From positions 41,582 through 105,581 of the forward strand of contig JAKSYS010000149.1 in assembly GCA_022925895.1 (NCBI GenBank): a stretch of DNA of 64,000 bases, in the 5' to 3' direction. Below are positions 21,131 through 31,273 of this stretch, piece after piece. Source of the DNA: Fragilaria crotonensis (Eukaryota; Bacillariophyta; Fragilariophyceae; Fragilariales; Fragilariaceae). The position numbers and the translations under genes are program-made. The stretch's first letter is position 1. Each line of letters opens with the position of its first letter. The notes under the pieces are model-generated. The model searched no databases and was not told the DNA's origin. It saw only the letters and a program-made list of their open reading frames with translations.

Positions 21131-22784
21131 TGAACTTGTAATTATAATCCCTCTTGGAAAGGGTACACATCCCTTTTGGACCCGATGTGAAACAATGGGG
21201 ACAATTTTTGCAATTAACAATTTGCTAACAAAGCGTTAAAGTACTATGTGTGTAACAACCCAAAATGCAATAAAGATTATGACACTCAAATTAGTTTCCA
21301 ATGTTACTGTTGAGGACGAATCAGAATGCGTTCCTGAATCATTGCACTACACCACCAGTTGTGCATGATGAGTTCTATGGACATTTGCTAACCAAAATCA
21401 CATACATACTTGATTTGATGCTTCTGCATTGCAATGTCCTGGTGGTATTTGGTTCTATAACTATGCATATGATGAATTCCAGATTTGTGTTCTGAATGGC
21501 TGGCATTTCCATTAGCAAGCCAGGGAGATTTTTTGTTCTGTGGTAGTTGTACTTTTGGTCATGGCCAGCAACTTCTTGGTGAAAAGCATGTAAAAGTGAT
21601 GGAATTTGCATTCCTCAACCATACCCAAGTAAAGGATGTCCTTTACAATTGAAAAAATGCCACCATTCTTTCCAATAGCTCAAATCTGAGCTGGCTTGCC
21701 TGGATCCCTCCTCTGGGTCCAACATTCTTCCAGTAACAAGGTGCCTTTGAGGTTGTCAACTTCCTTGTAAATTAGTGCTTTTGTTAAAAAATAAAGTCAA
21801 GGAATACTGTGGTGTTCCCACTAACATTATGCTGGAGTCGTATTTCCTGTGAGCTGTAGTGATATTGTCCCAGCCATCTGACATTGAACAACATTATGTA
21901 TACTACTAGCCTAAGAAAATGCAGCTGCAGATGGTCTTTATCCTGTCCATAATAATAATGGGTGCACATTGAATCATCAATGTGCCCATGCTGCTATGAA
22001 CTCTTTGAAGTTAACAGTTCATGGAGAGCTCAGAGTTCTGAATCAATTTCAATACCAATTAGTATCCCACTTGGATATCATTGGGTTGTTGTATTCAACA
22101 CTTCACTCTTGCTTTGTCTCAGATTCTATTTGAGTAGTGCTTGTTCTTAACTTCAAAGAGGTTGAAGATTGCTCAATCACAAAGGTTGGTCAACAACTGT
22201 ATCTGATTGAAAGGCATGCTTTCAGGCAAAAAAGTAGTTTTTGCGCTACATGCTCCTACTGGTGTGCACTGTCTCCCCAACAAGAATGATGCTGTAACAA
22301 TTCTTGAATTCACTCCCATGCATTGTTGATCATGGTTGCTCAAACTGGGCTTTACATGTTTTCACTGCCTTGTCTTATGCACTTGCTGCCTACTATGCAC
22401 TCTAAATGTCAATGATGTTGGTCAGGACAGTGTCAATACATGTTCTTGGTGCACAAAACATAGCCTCCTTCTAGGTAGCAGTTCAAACCACGGTAAAACT
22501 GGTTCCTCGGGTGGCACAAGATGCCTTTTCCTTCAAGTCTCAATCAACTTGAATTAACATCACTCCACACTCCTTTCACCAAGCAACTACATTTCCATCT
22601 TAGCATAAGAAAGCTCATCATTAGTAGGGTTAAATGTGAGGCTATTTGTGAAATAACAAATGAATGATAACAAGTCTGAACAAGTCTATTATACCTTACT
22701 TCGCCAAGGTGCTGTCTTGCGTATACACTCCTCCTGTCGAGATATCTCGATCCGACAAGTGTTTTGCAGAGACGGGAATTTCTA
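21131..22784. other. Gene-poor region, no gene recognised
   Basis: 1.6 kb of AT-rich sequence with only short, overlapping open frames. Its style resembles the noncoding part of the segmental duplication, and it may be decayed transposon sequence, but I cannot name it. Confidence 0.4.
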
Positions 22785-22796
22785 AAAATAAGCAAT

Positions 22797-23045
22797 GCAT
22801 GCCCACATAAGCCCAAACCCACCCAGAACCCACATGCTCAAGCAAAACCTACCCAAAACCCATTGTCAGTACTGTGGAGAAAGCAAGGTTCTACTACTAC
22901 TGGTAGCACTCTCCCACTGTGATTTTTGGCTATATGCTGATTTGTCGGCCCACCCAGACGACCCACCCATATAATCCTGAGCTCAGCCAAAACCCACCCT
23001 TTTACCCAATGCTGGGTTTGGGTGGGCTGGGGCTGGGTAGGCCTC
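22797..23045. repeat. CCCAAACCCACCC inverted repeat with G-quadruplex motif
   Basis: C-rich arm at 22797-22860 (repeated CCCA/CCCAAAACCCA words) and G-rich arm at 23011-23045, with further CCCACCC words at 22950-22970 and 22990-23000. 23014-23037 reads GGGTTTGGGTGGGCTGGGG, which meets the four-G-tract rule for an intramolecular quadruplex. Confidence 0.65.
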
Positions 23046-23262
23046 GGCAGGGTAAGGTAAACGGTAAAGGGTAGAAGTGCTGAGGTCCTTTACCTTAACC
23101 CTTTAGGAAATTACCCTTTAAGGAAAATTGTTACCTTTGCCTTTACCCTTTAAGGAAATGCTTTAACTTTACCCTTTAAGAAATTACCCTTAAAAAAAAA
23201 TGTTACCTTTACCGGTTAAGGAAATGTTTTGCCTTTACCCTTAAGGAAATTACAGGTAAGAA
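23046..23262. repeat. Minisatellite of TTTACCCTTTAAGGAAA type
   Basis: About seven imperfect copies of a 17-27 bp unit built from TTTACCCTTTAAGGAAAT, alternating with TTACCTTTG. It is low complexity and noncoding. Confidence 0.75.
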
Positions 23263-23715
23263 TTGGCGGTGTCGACAGAAATAAAAAAATGAAACTGGAA
23301 GCCTGCAAAATTCACTTTCGTTTCGTTTTGCTGCACACGTAAGAACCACCTTATGCAGGGTCAAGCCGTCAAGCCTTGCTCAGAAAGTATAAGATACAGT
23401 ATACTCGAGTATGAGTTAACTTCTTGTAATGACTTTTACTTTCTGAAGTAAGTCCTCTTCCTCCTGGTTCCTTTTCGTGGTCCTCATCGGCTGTCATAGA
23501 GGAAGGGAACAAGTTATGCACCGAACTTTCGTAGAGGATCGGCAGCTGCAAAGTCTGATCCGCAGTGGTTCCTGCAAATGTGAACCTTGCACGCCACCTA
23601 CAGCGCCGCAATGGCATCGCAAGACTGATCAGGACAATATTAATGCATAAGTCTGCCGACGCCCAACAGGTTGTGCAATTCTCGCGATCTATCGTTTTAA
23701 TATACAACTTATCGT

Positions 23716-26557
23716 TCATTTACCAGCAACTCGAGGATCTTTTTCATTGACACCATCAAACGCGGCCTTCCGCGCGGCATTGACTGCATTTTCCGTCGCC
23801 TTAAAGGTTTGAGCGCTCTGATCAGCAGGTGTCTTGTTATCGGACTTGAGCTTTTCACGCGCAATTTCATACGCCAGTGCTGCCTTTTCTCTTGTGTCAA
23901 AGACTCCAATGTAGCGAGACTTTCCGGCGTAGTAAAGCTGAGCTTGCTGCATATTGCCGAAAGGGGATAAAAGATTTGTGAGATATCACCAAAGCAACTC
24001 ACACTCAAAACTGTCAAAATCAATTACTCCAGTACTACGTACCCATTTCCCCGACGGCCGCATAGTGACTCCCCTCAAAATGGCTGCCGCTAGCGCTGCG
24101 GCTCTATCATTCATTCCGCCACTCGCTGCGTTGACGGCTGCAATCGTTGCTGCGGCCTTGTGTCGGTCAACAGGGTCCGCAGGAGCCGCCGCAGCAGGCG
24201 TGACAGCAGCTTTCTTTTTCTTCGCCGAGCCCGATTCTTTTGGTGGAGCTTTGCGAATCTTTTTGGACGGAGATGGCTTCTCGCTAACAACGGGATCAGC
24301 AACGACCGGCGCCGGTCTTTTCGAGCCAGCAGCCGGTGCTTTCGACGTCTTTGATCCCTTCACCTTTTTGGAATTTCCCTTGCTAGTAGAACTTTTGGAT
24401 GGTGGCTGCGAATTAGGATACATGGGAGGAATGTGGCGTGGTGGCGGGTGAGGATAGTGTCCGTAGGGTAAGCCCATGTGCGGCGGAGGGTGGTGGTAAT
24501 GTGGAGGTGGATACATGGAACCAGGTGGAGCGCCGTAGCCATCGGGTGGCATATGATAATGAGGATGGCGTCCTGGCGAGCCTGCAGGACCCCCCGTGTG
24601 ACGAAGGGGAGAGCTGGATGAGTTTGAGGAGCTTTTGGAACCCGACCTTGAATTCATTGGAGGTGGTCCACCAATATGAATTCTCATGCTACCACCAGGG
24701 GGCATCGCCGGCATCCCGCTGGGCATGTAATAGGAACCATCGGCCGATCGTGCTGGGTAGGGAGGCATAGCATATCCTGCTTGCGGAGCGCCCTTGCGGT
24801 TTTCTTGTTCTTCGAGTTCTTCTTCTTTGGAGGTGGCAAATCGGACGAGGCTTCGTCTTTCAAATGCGGCTTGCCTCGGTTCTCGCTCACATTGTCCCGT
24901 GAAAAGACATCCCTTGATGCACCTGACGAACTCGATCGGATAGGAAGTGGAGGTGGCGCAAAATCCTCAGCACTTGGACTCTCCCGGGACGCCTTATGCG
25001 AAAGTTTCGAGGTGCTGCCAGGCCCGTCGCTTCGACCAATCAGCGGTAATTGTAACGCAGGATTACTACTATCCCGATCGTAGCCCCCTTTTCTGCCTCG
25101 GGGAGATCGAAAGACATCACTGCAAGAACGAATAGGAAAGTAAGATACAACTCCAACCATCGCTTGTGATTGACAGGCCACTATGTCCACGTACCCCCCA
25201 TCTTTTGATCGCGGTGTGTTGGAATGCGACGCAAGTTGCAATAACACACTCAAATCCTCATCTTCCAGCAAATCTCGATCGGCCATATTCATGACATCCA
25301 TTTTTGGAGATTCACCCAGTAACGGCATACTCCGTGGCTGGACAAACTTCCGCTTGGGCGCCAAGGGCGAAATCGAGATCATGCCCGGCCGTTTATTCTT
25401 AGGAGACGCAAATTCCCCATTCCGGGGGAAGGAAGCCACGTCGGAAAAGAAAAACGAAGTGTGTGTTGGTGTCCGAGGGGTCCGAGGAGCCCGCGGTGTG
25501 TTCAAGGCAGAACCCAATCCTCCCGGCGAAAACAAGCCGTTCGATGAGGGTGACTGCAGCCAAGCCAGGACTATTCAACGCATAATGGTTAGGAGTGAAT
25601 AATTCAATGAATACCAGAATTCAAATTATTCAAGAAGCATCATTGTACTCACCATTGGATGCATCGAAAGATGCTGATGATTGATGTCCCTTGCCGAAAT
25701 CTACAGCAAAATCTGTGGGCGTTGCCACTGCTCGTTCCCGCTCCTCACTTTTCGTCTTGGTGGACTTTTCCTCTTCATATTCATCCCGAAGAGGGCCAGC
25801 AATGGTCGCATAAGCGGAAGGCGAAGTTGGACAAGGCGATAAAAAGATTCCGCACGGCGAGCTAAGTTTGGCATCTCGAAGGGACGGCAAATTGTGAAAA
25901 TGATTCCTCAGGGGTGACCGAGTTGGCGTTTTCTTACTTGTCTGCGTCGATAGAAAACACACACTTTGAGACGATGGGGCAAAAAGAAGAAATGATCACG
26001 CCCAGAGAACCACTCACCTTCTCAAGTTGCGACCCTTCATTGGGTCTCGGGGAAAAAGTAACGTTCCGACTATCAGCCTTCGGAATTTTGGAGGGTGACT
26101 CTTCGGTCAGCGGCGATGTTGTTTCACCTTCGCTGCAGGAAATCATACTGGGAGCCTCCCTGAGGTTGTCGCAATTTGAAGAGCAAAGGGAAGGAACGCC
26201 ACCGTCCGATAACGAAGTTTCTTCCCTCTTGGGCGACCGATACGTCTTGTACTCTGTTGCTGTCGTCGACGTTGTCGGTGGCGTCATCCTTGACGGTGAT
26301 CCATACCTCCCACCTCGTCGGCTGACGAGCCCTCGCTTCATAGACACATCTGCATTTTCTTTATCGAATCTAACCTGCTTGCCGTTTGGTGTCGGAGGCG
26401 TAACTGTGGGACATTCTCCTGCAACCGCTAAGGATTCTTCGGGTAGGTCGAGCTCTGCCGACTCGCGATCCGGTGTTTCAAAGGCAGCCTTCTTCGAGCC
26501 CTTCAAGGTTGCGGAACTGTCAGTCCCCGTGGTCGTGGGCTTGGGTGATGCTGTCAT
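23716..26557 (-). CDS. AP2-like domain transcription factor, multi-exon
   Basis: Exon model, all on the minus strand: 26557-26018, 25941-25653, 25570-25195, 25119-24043, 23946-23716. The introns are 76, 82, 75 and 96 bp, each starting GTGAGT or GTACGT and ending AG; phases agree across all joins. The C-terminal join gives RPSGKW|QAQLYYAGKSRYIGVF followed by REKAALAYEIAREKLK, an AP2-like DNA-binding module seen in diatom proteins. Upstream exons are Ser/Pro-rich and carry NVLAWLQSPSSNGLFSPGG and TPRTPTHTSFFFSDVA. A His/Pro/Gly-rich segment lies mid-protein. The large exon needs a one-base frame change near the T4 run at 24800-24803 (between PPPKKKNSKNKK and GAPQAGYAMPPYPA); the summed length is one base short of a multiple of three. 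That may be an assembly error, a recent mutation or an unrecognised splice. Nuclear location is inferred. Confidence 0.72.
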
Positions 26558-28397
26558 CCTTTATTTCCAAGGAAAGCAGTGGCATGCAGAGAGGGAACAA
26601 GAGCAACGAAAGCGTGAGAAACACAGATGAAACTCGAGCGATCGATCGACGATCGACGAACAACGAAAACGCCGTTTGTCGTTTGGGATCAATCTTATCC
26701 AGAAGACAGAGGCGCAACGGAGGGCACATGGTCACGACTGGATGGCGAGACAGGGCTGCTAAGAGACGCCCAACGGAGCAGAGGAAAGAGAAGCAGGTGT
26801 TTCCCTTAAGCGCAGAATATGATGATGGCTGGTTGCCATACACCAATAATCGTACCAACAACAATGTTCGTTTTCACTTTGTTTTTCAAGCAACACTTCC
26901 TTGACATCCTGATATCGGATGTCATTCAGAGCTTTGCCATTAAATCTCATCTTCTTCCGTTCTCAAACAAGATCCAGAGCCCCAATTGCATGTACGGTGA
27001 TCCGTGATACCTACATTTTTGAAAGTCAGTAGAACCGCTGTAGCCCCGTACGGAATATCAATAGTGCTACACCCAAACACAACACACGGTACTGGAATCA
27101 GTCGTAGGACTCGAATTGAGAATCTGAAGCAATCAATCAATTTCTCTCTGTTGCTTCTTCTCAACCTTTCTTCCAGTCGCAACAGTCAATAACTCAACTA
27201 AGAATACGATATTGGACTCGGTCGCAAATCAAGCAATTGTGAAGAAACGTTGTTATCGTTGTTGTCGTTGCAACAGTCTTTGTGGAGGGAGAGTTTGTTT
27301 CTGGGGGGTGCTGGTGGTGGCGCGGCCAGTGGGACGGAACAAAGGTGTCGTGTCCACTATTTTTTTCGATACTCTTGTGCGGATTAACGGCGAGGCAGGC
27401 GGTCTGTCAGACGGGAACTAGATACTTCCATCCATACGAATATACGAATATGTACAACATGTACAAATCAAAACTCTTCGCTGAAATAGAGGACACATTC
27501 TGCTGATGTGTCCACTTTGAATTTATACCGTTTCATGTGAGAATGGCCGACGTGCCAAAATTTTAACTCCCTACAGGGTCGTGCAGTTGTTTGTGAGACT
27601 ACACGCCCGCCACCCACTACAAAAAGGCGCCAAGGCAAGAGCAAAGAGACCGTTGGTGATTTGGTTCTCGCGGGAAATTTGCCCTTCAGACTGAGTGTAC
27701 GGAACCTTTACGGAGTCGACAGCCAGTATACAATTCTTCGAATAAGTATCCACGCATTTCACAATTCCCTTCTATCATTACATGATTACAAACCTGTACA
27801 ACAATCGTCACACACATCCAAAATCACAACACACTGGCCGCTGGCCGTTTGTGACGCCGACGAATTACTACCACTTACTACTCGGAGTTCGGAGTAGACC
27901 TTCATCATACTCGAAGTTAGGAGTATTGTACGCAACATTGAGTTCCAATCACAGTGTCCATTGTCCATACTCCATCGAGATGCGGCGGATGGGCTGACCA
28001 TCAAATTCCCGATCGTATCTTTGAAAGTTTTGCCTGTAGTCGTAGTCTAGAGTCCTCCGCCATGTATTATCGCCTCCAGAACACAGCACTGCAAAATGAT
28101 GTCATGCCGCATTCGAACACGAATCCATAGTTATACAAAGGAGAAATGTGGCTCCAAGAATGGAGATGAAAGGAAGGGTATACTCCAAGGGAAGAAACAA
28201 GATGCCGATCCCTGTAAAACAGTATGGCTTAGCAAAACCTTGTGCCTTTACATATACATTACCAGCAGTAGACACGCATTCATTTTACAAACTTCGGACT
28301 ACTTCTGCAGCTGAAGCTGCAATCAAAGCTAGGCTTGGAGATTCCAAACTTCGCCCACTATGGACAAACTTTGCCACGAAGCGTCGCGGAATATCTT
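26558..28397. other. Intergenic, no gene recognised
   Basis: 1.8 kb between the 5' end of the AP2-like gene and the 3' end of the first methyltransferase-like gene. Short open frames on both strands lack recognisable domains. 27840-27960 has GGAGTA-type words like other intergenic DNA here. Confidence 0.5.
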
Positions 28398-29498
28398 TTA
28401 ACCAAGATCACCGTGTCCCCAACTGCCGACAAGTCGTTTATCATCAAACGTGTCTTTTGGCAAGGTCGACATTTCCAAGCTCAGTTCAATCGCCGGCTCG
28501 TCATTTCTCTCAAAAACACAAATGTGCATCTCACAGTGAATACTGGCAAGAAGCGGATGTAGAGTTGGAAAGAACAGTTCATCCTTCTCCTGTTGGGGAT
28601 CTCCACAGTAATGAAGATCAATCATCATCTTGGGAAGAAATCGAGTGCGGAACCAATTCGCCTCCTGAATTGGCTGTACGTCTTCGACTATCATGAGACC
28701 TCTCGGCTGGATCCTGGGGAACCAATAAAACACGGATTGGGCCATGTGTGCTGCCAAGTGCGCACCGTCGTCGACGACAATCTTCAGCGGTGGAGCGTCC
28801 TCTCGCCGCATCTCTTTGGTCCACACTTCATTCAACCAAGTCACATTCGTTGCATCACCACAGTGCAACCTATTGGCATCGAGAAGCTTTTGATAATCTC
28901 GGTGCTTTGCAGCGAAGTTACCCCAGGGCCATTTTCCTTCTTCTCGGGGACCCTCCGGTAGGCAGGCGATTTCCATTGAGTGAACTTCTCCGTTTGGTAA
29001 AAAGTTCCGGTAGGTCTCAGCTCCAGCTCCCTGAAAGAATCCAATCTCTAGGAACTGAAAGGGCTCAGCGCTTGCTTTAGAATACTTTCCAAGCCGAGAT
29101 TGGTACATGGTCTGGTAGTAATGTCCCCAAGGTCTGCATCTTTCATTCTTGCACCCGGCACGTGTGCACGTGTCCTGTTTGCTGTTTTTGTAGCACCCTT
29201 CATGAGAAATCGCTGCGACCTTGTCGGTATAAGTCTTCAATCCAAGGCTGTAAAAGTCCAATTCTGGGTCTCCAGATGCGTCCAGTTCTTCGACAGATGA
29301 TTTCAATTCTTCGACAGATGACTCCAGTTCTGTCTCCGTCTCCAGTACGCGTTCCAATGCCTGTCCTTCTGGTGGACAGATCAGAGCACCTCCATTCCAC
29401 AAATGCATGCACGCTGCACCAGCCACAAACGAGAGCAATGATTTGATGGGTGTTGCACGAGCAACGACTCCGCCACGTCCACGTTGAGCTACCTTCAT
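28398..29498 (-). CDS. Membrane-anchored SAM methyltransferase-like protein, copy 1
   Basis: 366 residues from ATG 29498 (MKVAQRGRGG). Basic N-terminus, then one hydrophobic segment (about 18-36, SLLSFVAGAACMHLWN) suggesting a signal anchor. A short tandem peptide (SSVEELKSSVEEL) follows, then a Cys-containing block (GCYKNSK, C111, C116, C121) and a Rossmann-type domain: FLEIGFFQGAGAETYRNFLP (about 149-168, motif I-like), HSMEIACLPEG, LHCGDATN, and LKIVVDDGAHLAAHMAQSV followed by RGLMIVEDVQP. The VVDDGAH and E-x-G pattern fits class I SAM-dependent methyltransferases of the kind found beside sugar-modifying enzymes (Methyltransf_24/CmcI-like). Substrate unknown; a secretory-pathway lumenal role is inferred from the anchor. 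It is head to head with a close paralogue at 30209. Confidence 0.72.
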   Translation of the reverse strand: MKVAQRGRGGVVARATPIKSLLSFVAGAACMHLWNGGALICPPEGQALERVLETETELESSVEELKSSVEELDASGDPELDFYSLGLKTYTDKVAAISHEGCYKNSKQDTCTRAGCKNERCRPWGHYYQTMYQSRLGKYSKASAEPFQFLEIGFFQGAGAETYRNFLPNGEVHSMEIACLPEGPREEGKWPWGNFAAKHRDYQKLLDANRLHCGDATNVTWLNEVWTKEMRREDAPPLKIVVDDGAHLAAHMAQSVFYWFPRIQPRGLMIVEDVQPIQEANWFRTRFLPKMMIDLHYCGDPQQEKDELFFPTLHPLLASIHCEMHICVFERNDEPAIELSLEMSTLPKDTFDDKRLVGSWGHGDLG

Positions 29499-30208
29499 GC
29501 TACCTCCAATGTCGTCTCTCTATTTTTCTCAATGATGCTTCAATACAAAAATGTGCACAGTTGGAGAACTTTGTTGTGTGATTGATACGCCAATGATCAT
29601 TGACTGCACTCCGGTTCATCTTAAAAGACACCAGAAAAGTGCCGTGCCTGCCTGTATCATAGTTCTTACAGAATACTTCTCTATGCATACTTGTACTATA
29701 CTTCTGCACTCTGCGAATATAGGTTACAGGTTACAGGTTACTGTACAGCACTCATTCACGGTCGAAGATATCGTAATTAAGCACTCAATTGTGTCATATT
29801 GGGTTACGTGTTCTGAAACCGTAGATATGAAGATACACGATAACACGATAACGCATGATTGCAGCAGAACTCCAGTACGAGGGTCCATTTGTCATAGTCC
29901 AGGGGCCATTGTGTACAGTACACACTACGTACCAATACCTGGTACTGGTACAGTACAAGTGAACCACGGCCCATAGCAGCCAACAGCCAACACACACCCA
30001 TCGTCCATCGTCCATCGTGTTGTTGGTCTTGCAGGTCGGAGATTCTCTACCTTCGAGTTGTACTGTAAACTCCAGTACCCGGCGTATGAGGACGACTACG
30101 CTGGTACATGCACCATGTGTCTTTTGTGTCGTTAACAATGGTACCTGGTACTCAGAACATATACAGGGAGTGCAGTACAAGATTCCTCCCTCGTTTTTGC
30201 GAAATACC
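29499..30208. promoter_or_regulatory. Shared intergenic of the divergent methyltransferase pair
   Basis: 710 bp between the two start codons. Must contain both promoters. Rich in GTAC words (29930-29960, 30130-30150), with a direct GGTTACA repeat at 29724-29741 and a CATCGTC triplication at 30000-30018. No defined element recognised. Confidence 0.45.
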
Positions 30209-31273
30209 ATGGTGGACATGAAGATGCCAAGAGGCAGTCAGCCAAAGGGAGGAGTTGCTCGTGGTGTTACTTTAGAAACCATCAAAACGTTTCTCACTTT
30301 CGTTGCCGGTGCAGCTTGCATGCATGTGTGGAATGGGAGTACTTTGTTTTGTCCACCCCCGGAATTTCAGGCACCATCCGCACGATTACTGGAGTCATCT
30401 TCAGACTCAGAACTGGATTTTTATAGTCTTGGATTGAAGACTGCTACCGACAAGGTCGCAGCGATTTCTTATGAAGGGTGCTACAAAAACAGCGAAACGG
30501 ACACGTGCACACGTGCTGGGTGCAAGAACGAAAGGTGCAGACCTTGGGGACATTACTACCAGACCATGTACCAATCTCGGCTTGGAAAGTATTCTAAAGC
30601 AAGCGCTGAGCCCTTTCAGTTCCTGGAGATTGGATTTTATGAGGGAGCTGGAGCTGAGACCTACCGGAACTTTTTACCAAATGCTGAAGTTCATTCAATG
30701 GAAATCGCCTGCCTACCAGCGGGTCCTCGAGACGAAGGAAAGTGGCCCTGGGGCAACTTTGCGGCGAAGCATCGAGATTATCAAAAGCTTCTCGATGCCA
30801 ATAGGTTGCACTGTGGTGATGCAACCAATGTGACTTGGTTGAATGAAGTGTGGACCAAAGAGATGCGGCGAGAGGACGCTCCACCGCTGAAGATTGTCGT
30901 CGACGACGGTGCGCACTTGGCAGCACACATGGCCCAATCCATGTTTTATTGGTTTCCCAGGATCCAGCCGAGAGGTCTCATGATTGTCGAAGATGTACAG
31001 CCAATTGATGAGGCGAATTGGTTCCGCACTCGATTTCTTCCCAAGATGATGATTGATCTTCATTTCTGTGGAGATCCCAAGCAGAAAAGGGACGAGCTCT
31101 TCTTTCCAACTCTACATCCGCTTCTCGCAAGTATTCACTGTGAGATGCACATTTGTGTTTTTGAGAGAAATGACGAACCGGCGATTGAACTGAGCTTGGA
31201 ACTGTCGACCTTACCAAAAGACACGTTTGATGATAAACGACTTGTCGACAGCTGGGGACATGGCAATTGGTAG
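30209..31273 (+). CDS. Membrane-anchored SAM methyltransferase-like protein, copy 2
   Basis: 354 residues from ATG 30209 (MVDMKMPRG); the ATG at 30218 matches the paralogue's start best. Same architecture as copy 1: hydrophobic anchor (TFLTFVAGAACMHVW), Cys block (GCYKNSETDTCTRAGC), motif I-like FLEIGFYEGAGAETYRNFLP, HSMEIACLPAG, VVDDGAHLAAHMAQSM and RGLMIVEDVQPIDEANWF. It lacks the SSVEEL tandem insertion of copy 1. From HYYQTMYQ onward the two proteins are nearly identical, implying recent duplication or gene conversion. The 3' two thirds of this gene are also part of the 5-kb segmental duplication whose other copy is the pseudogene at 44983-45754. Confidence 0.75.
   Translation: MVDMKMPRGSQPKGGVARGVTLETIKTFLTFVAGAACMHVWNGSTLFCPPPEFQAPSARLLESSSDSELDFYSLGLKTATDKVAAISYEGCYKNSETDTCTRAGCKNERCRPWGHYYQTMYQSRLGKYSKASAEPFQFLEIGFYEGAGAETYRNFLPNAEVHSMEIACLPAGPRDEGKWPWGNFAAKHRDYQKLLDANRLHCGDATNVTWLNEVWTKEMRREDAPPLKIVVDDGAHLAAHMAQSMFYWFPRIQPRGLMIVEDVQPIDEANWFRTRFLPKMMIDLHFCGDPKQKRDELFFPTLHPLLASIHCEMHICVFERNDEPAIELSLELSTLPKDTFDDKRLVDSWGHGNW

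Noticed and set aside
24684-24900. Separate gene starting at 24768 (MPPYPARS) downstream of the frame change
   Set aside because: The upstream exons and this exon share one compositional style, and coding lengths sum to one base short of frame, so a single gene with one frame change is simpler; a separate start is not excluded.
28148-28696. 182-residue plus-strand frame opposite the methyltransferase-like gene
   Set aside because: Its second half is antisense to a well-supported gene and it lacks domains.
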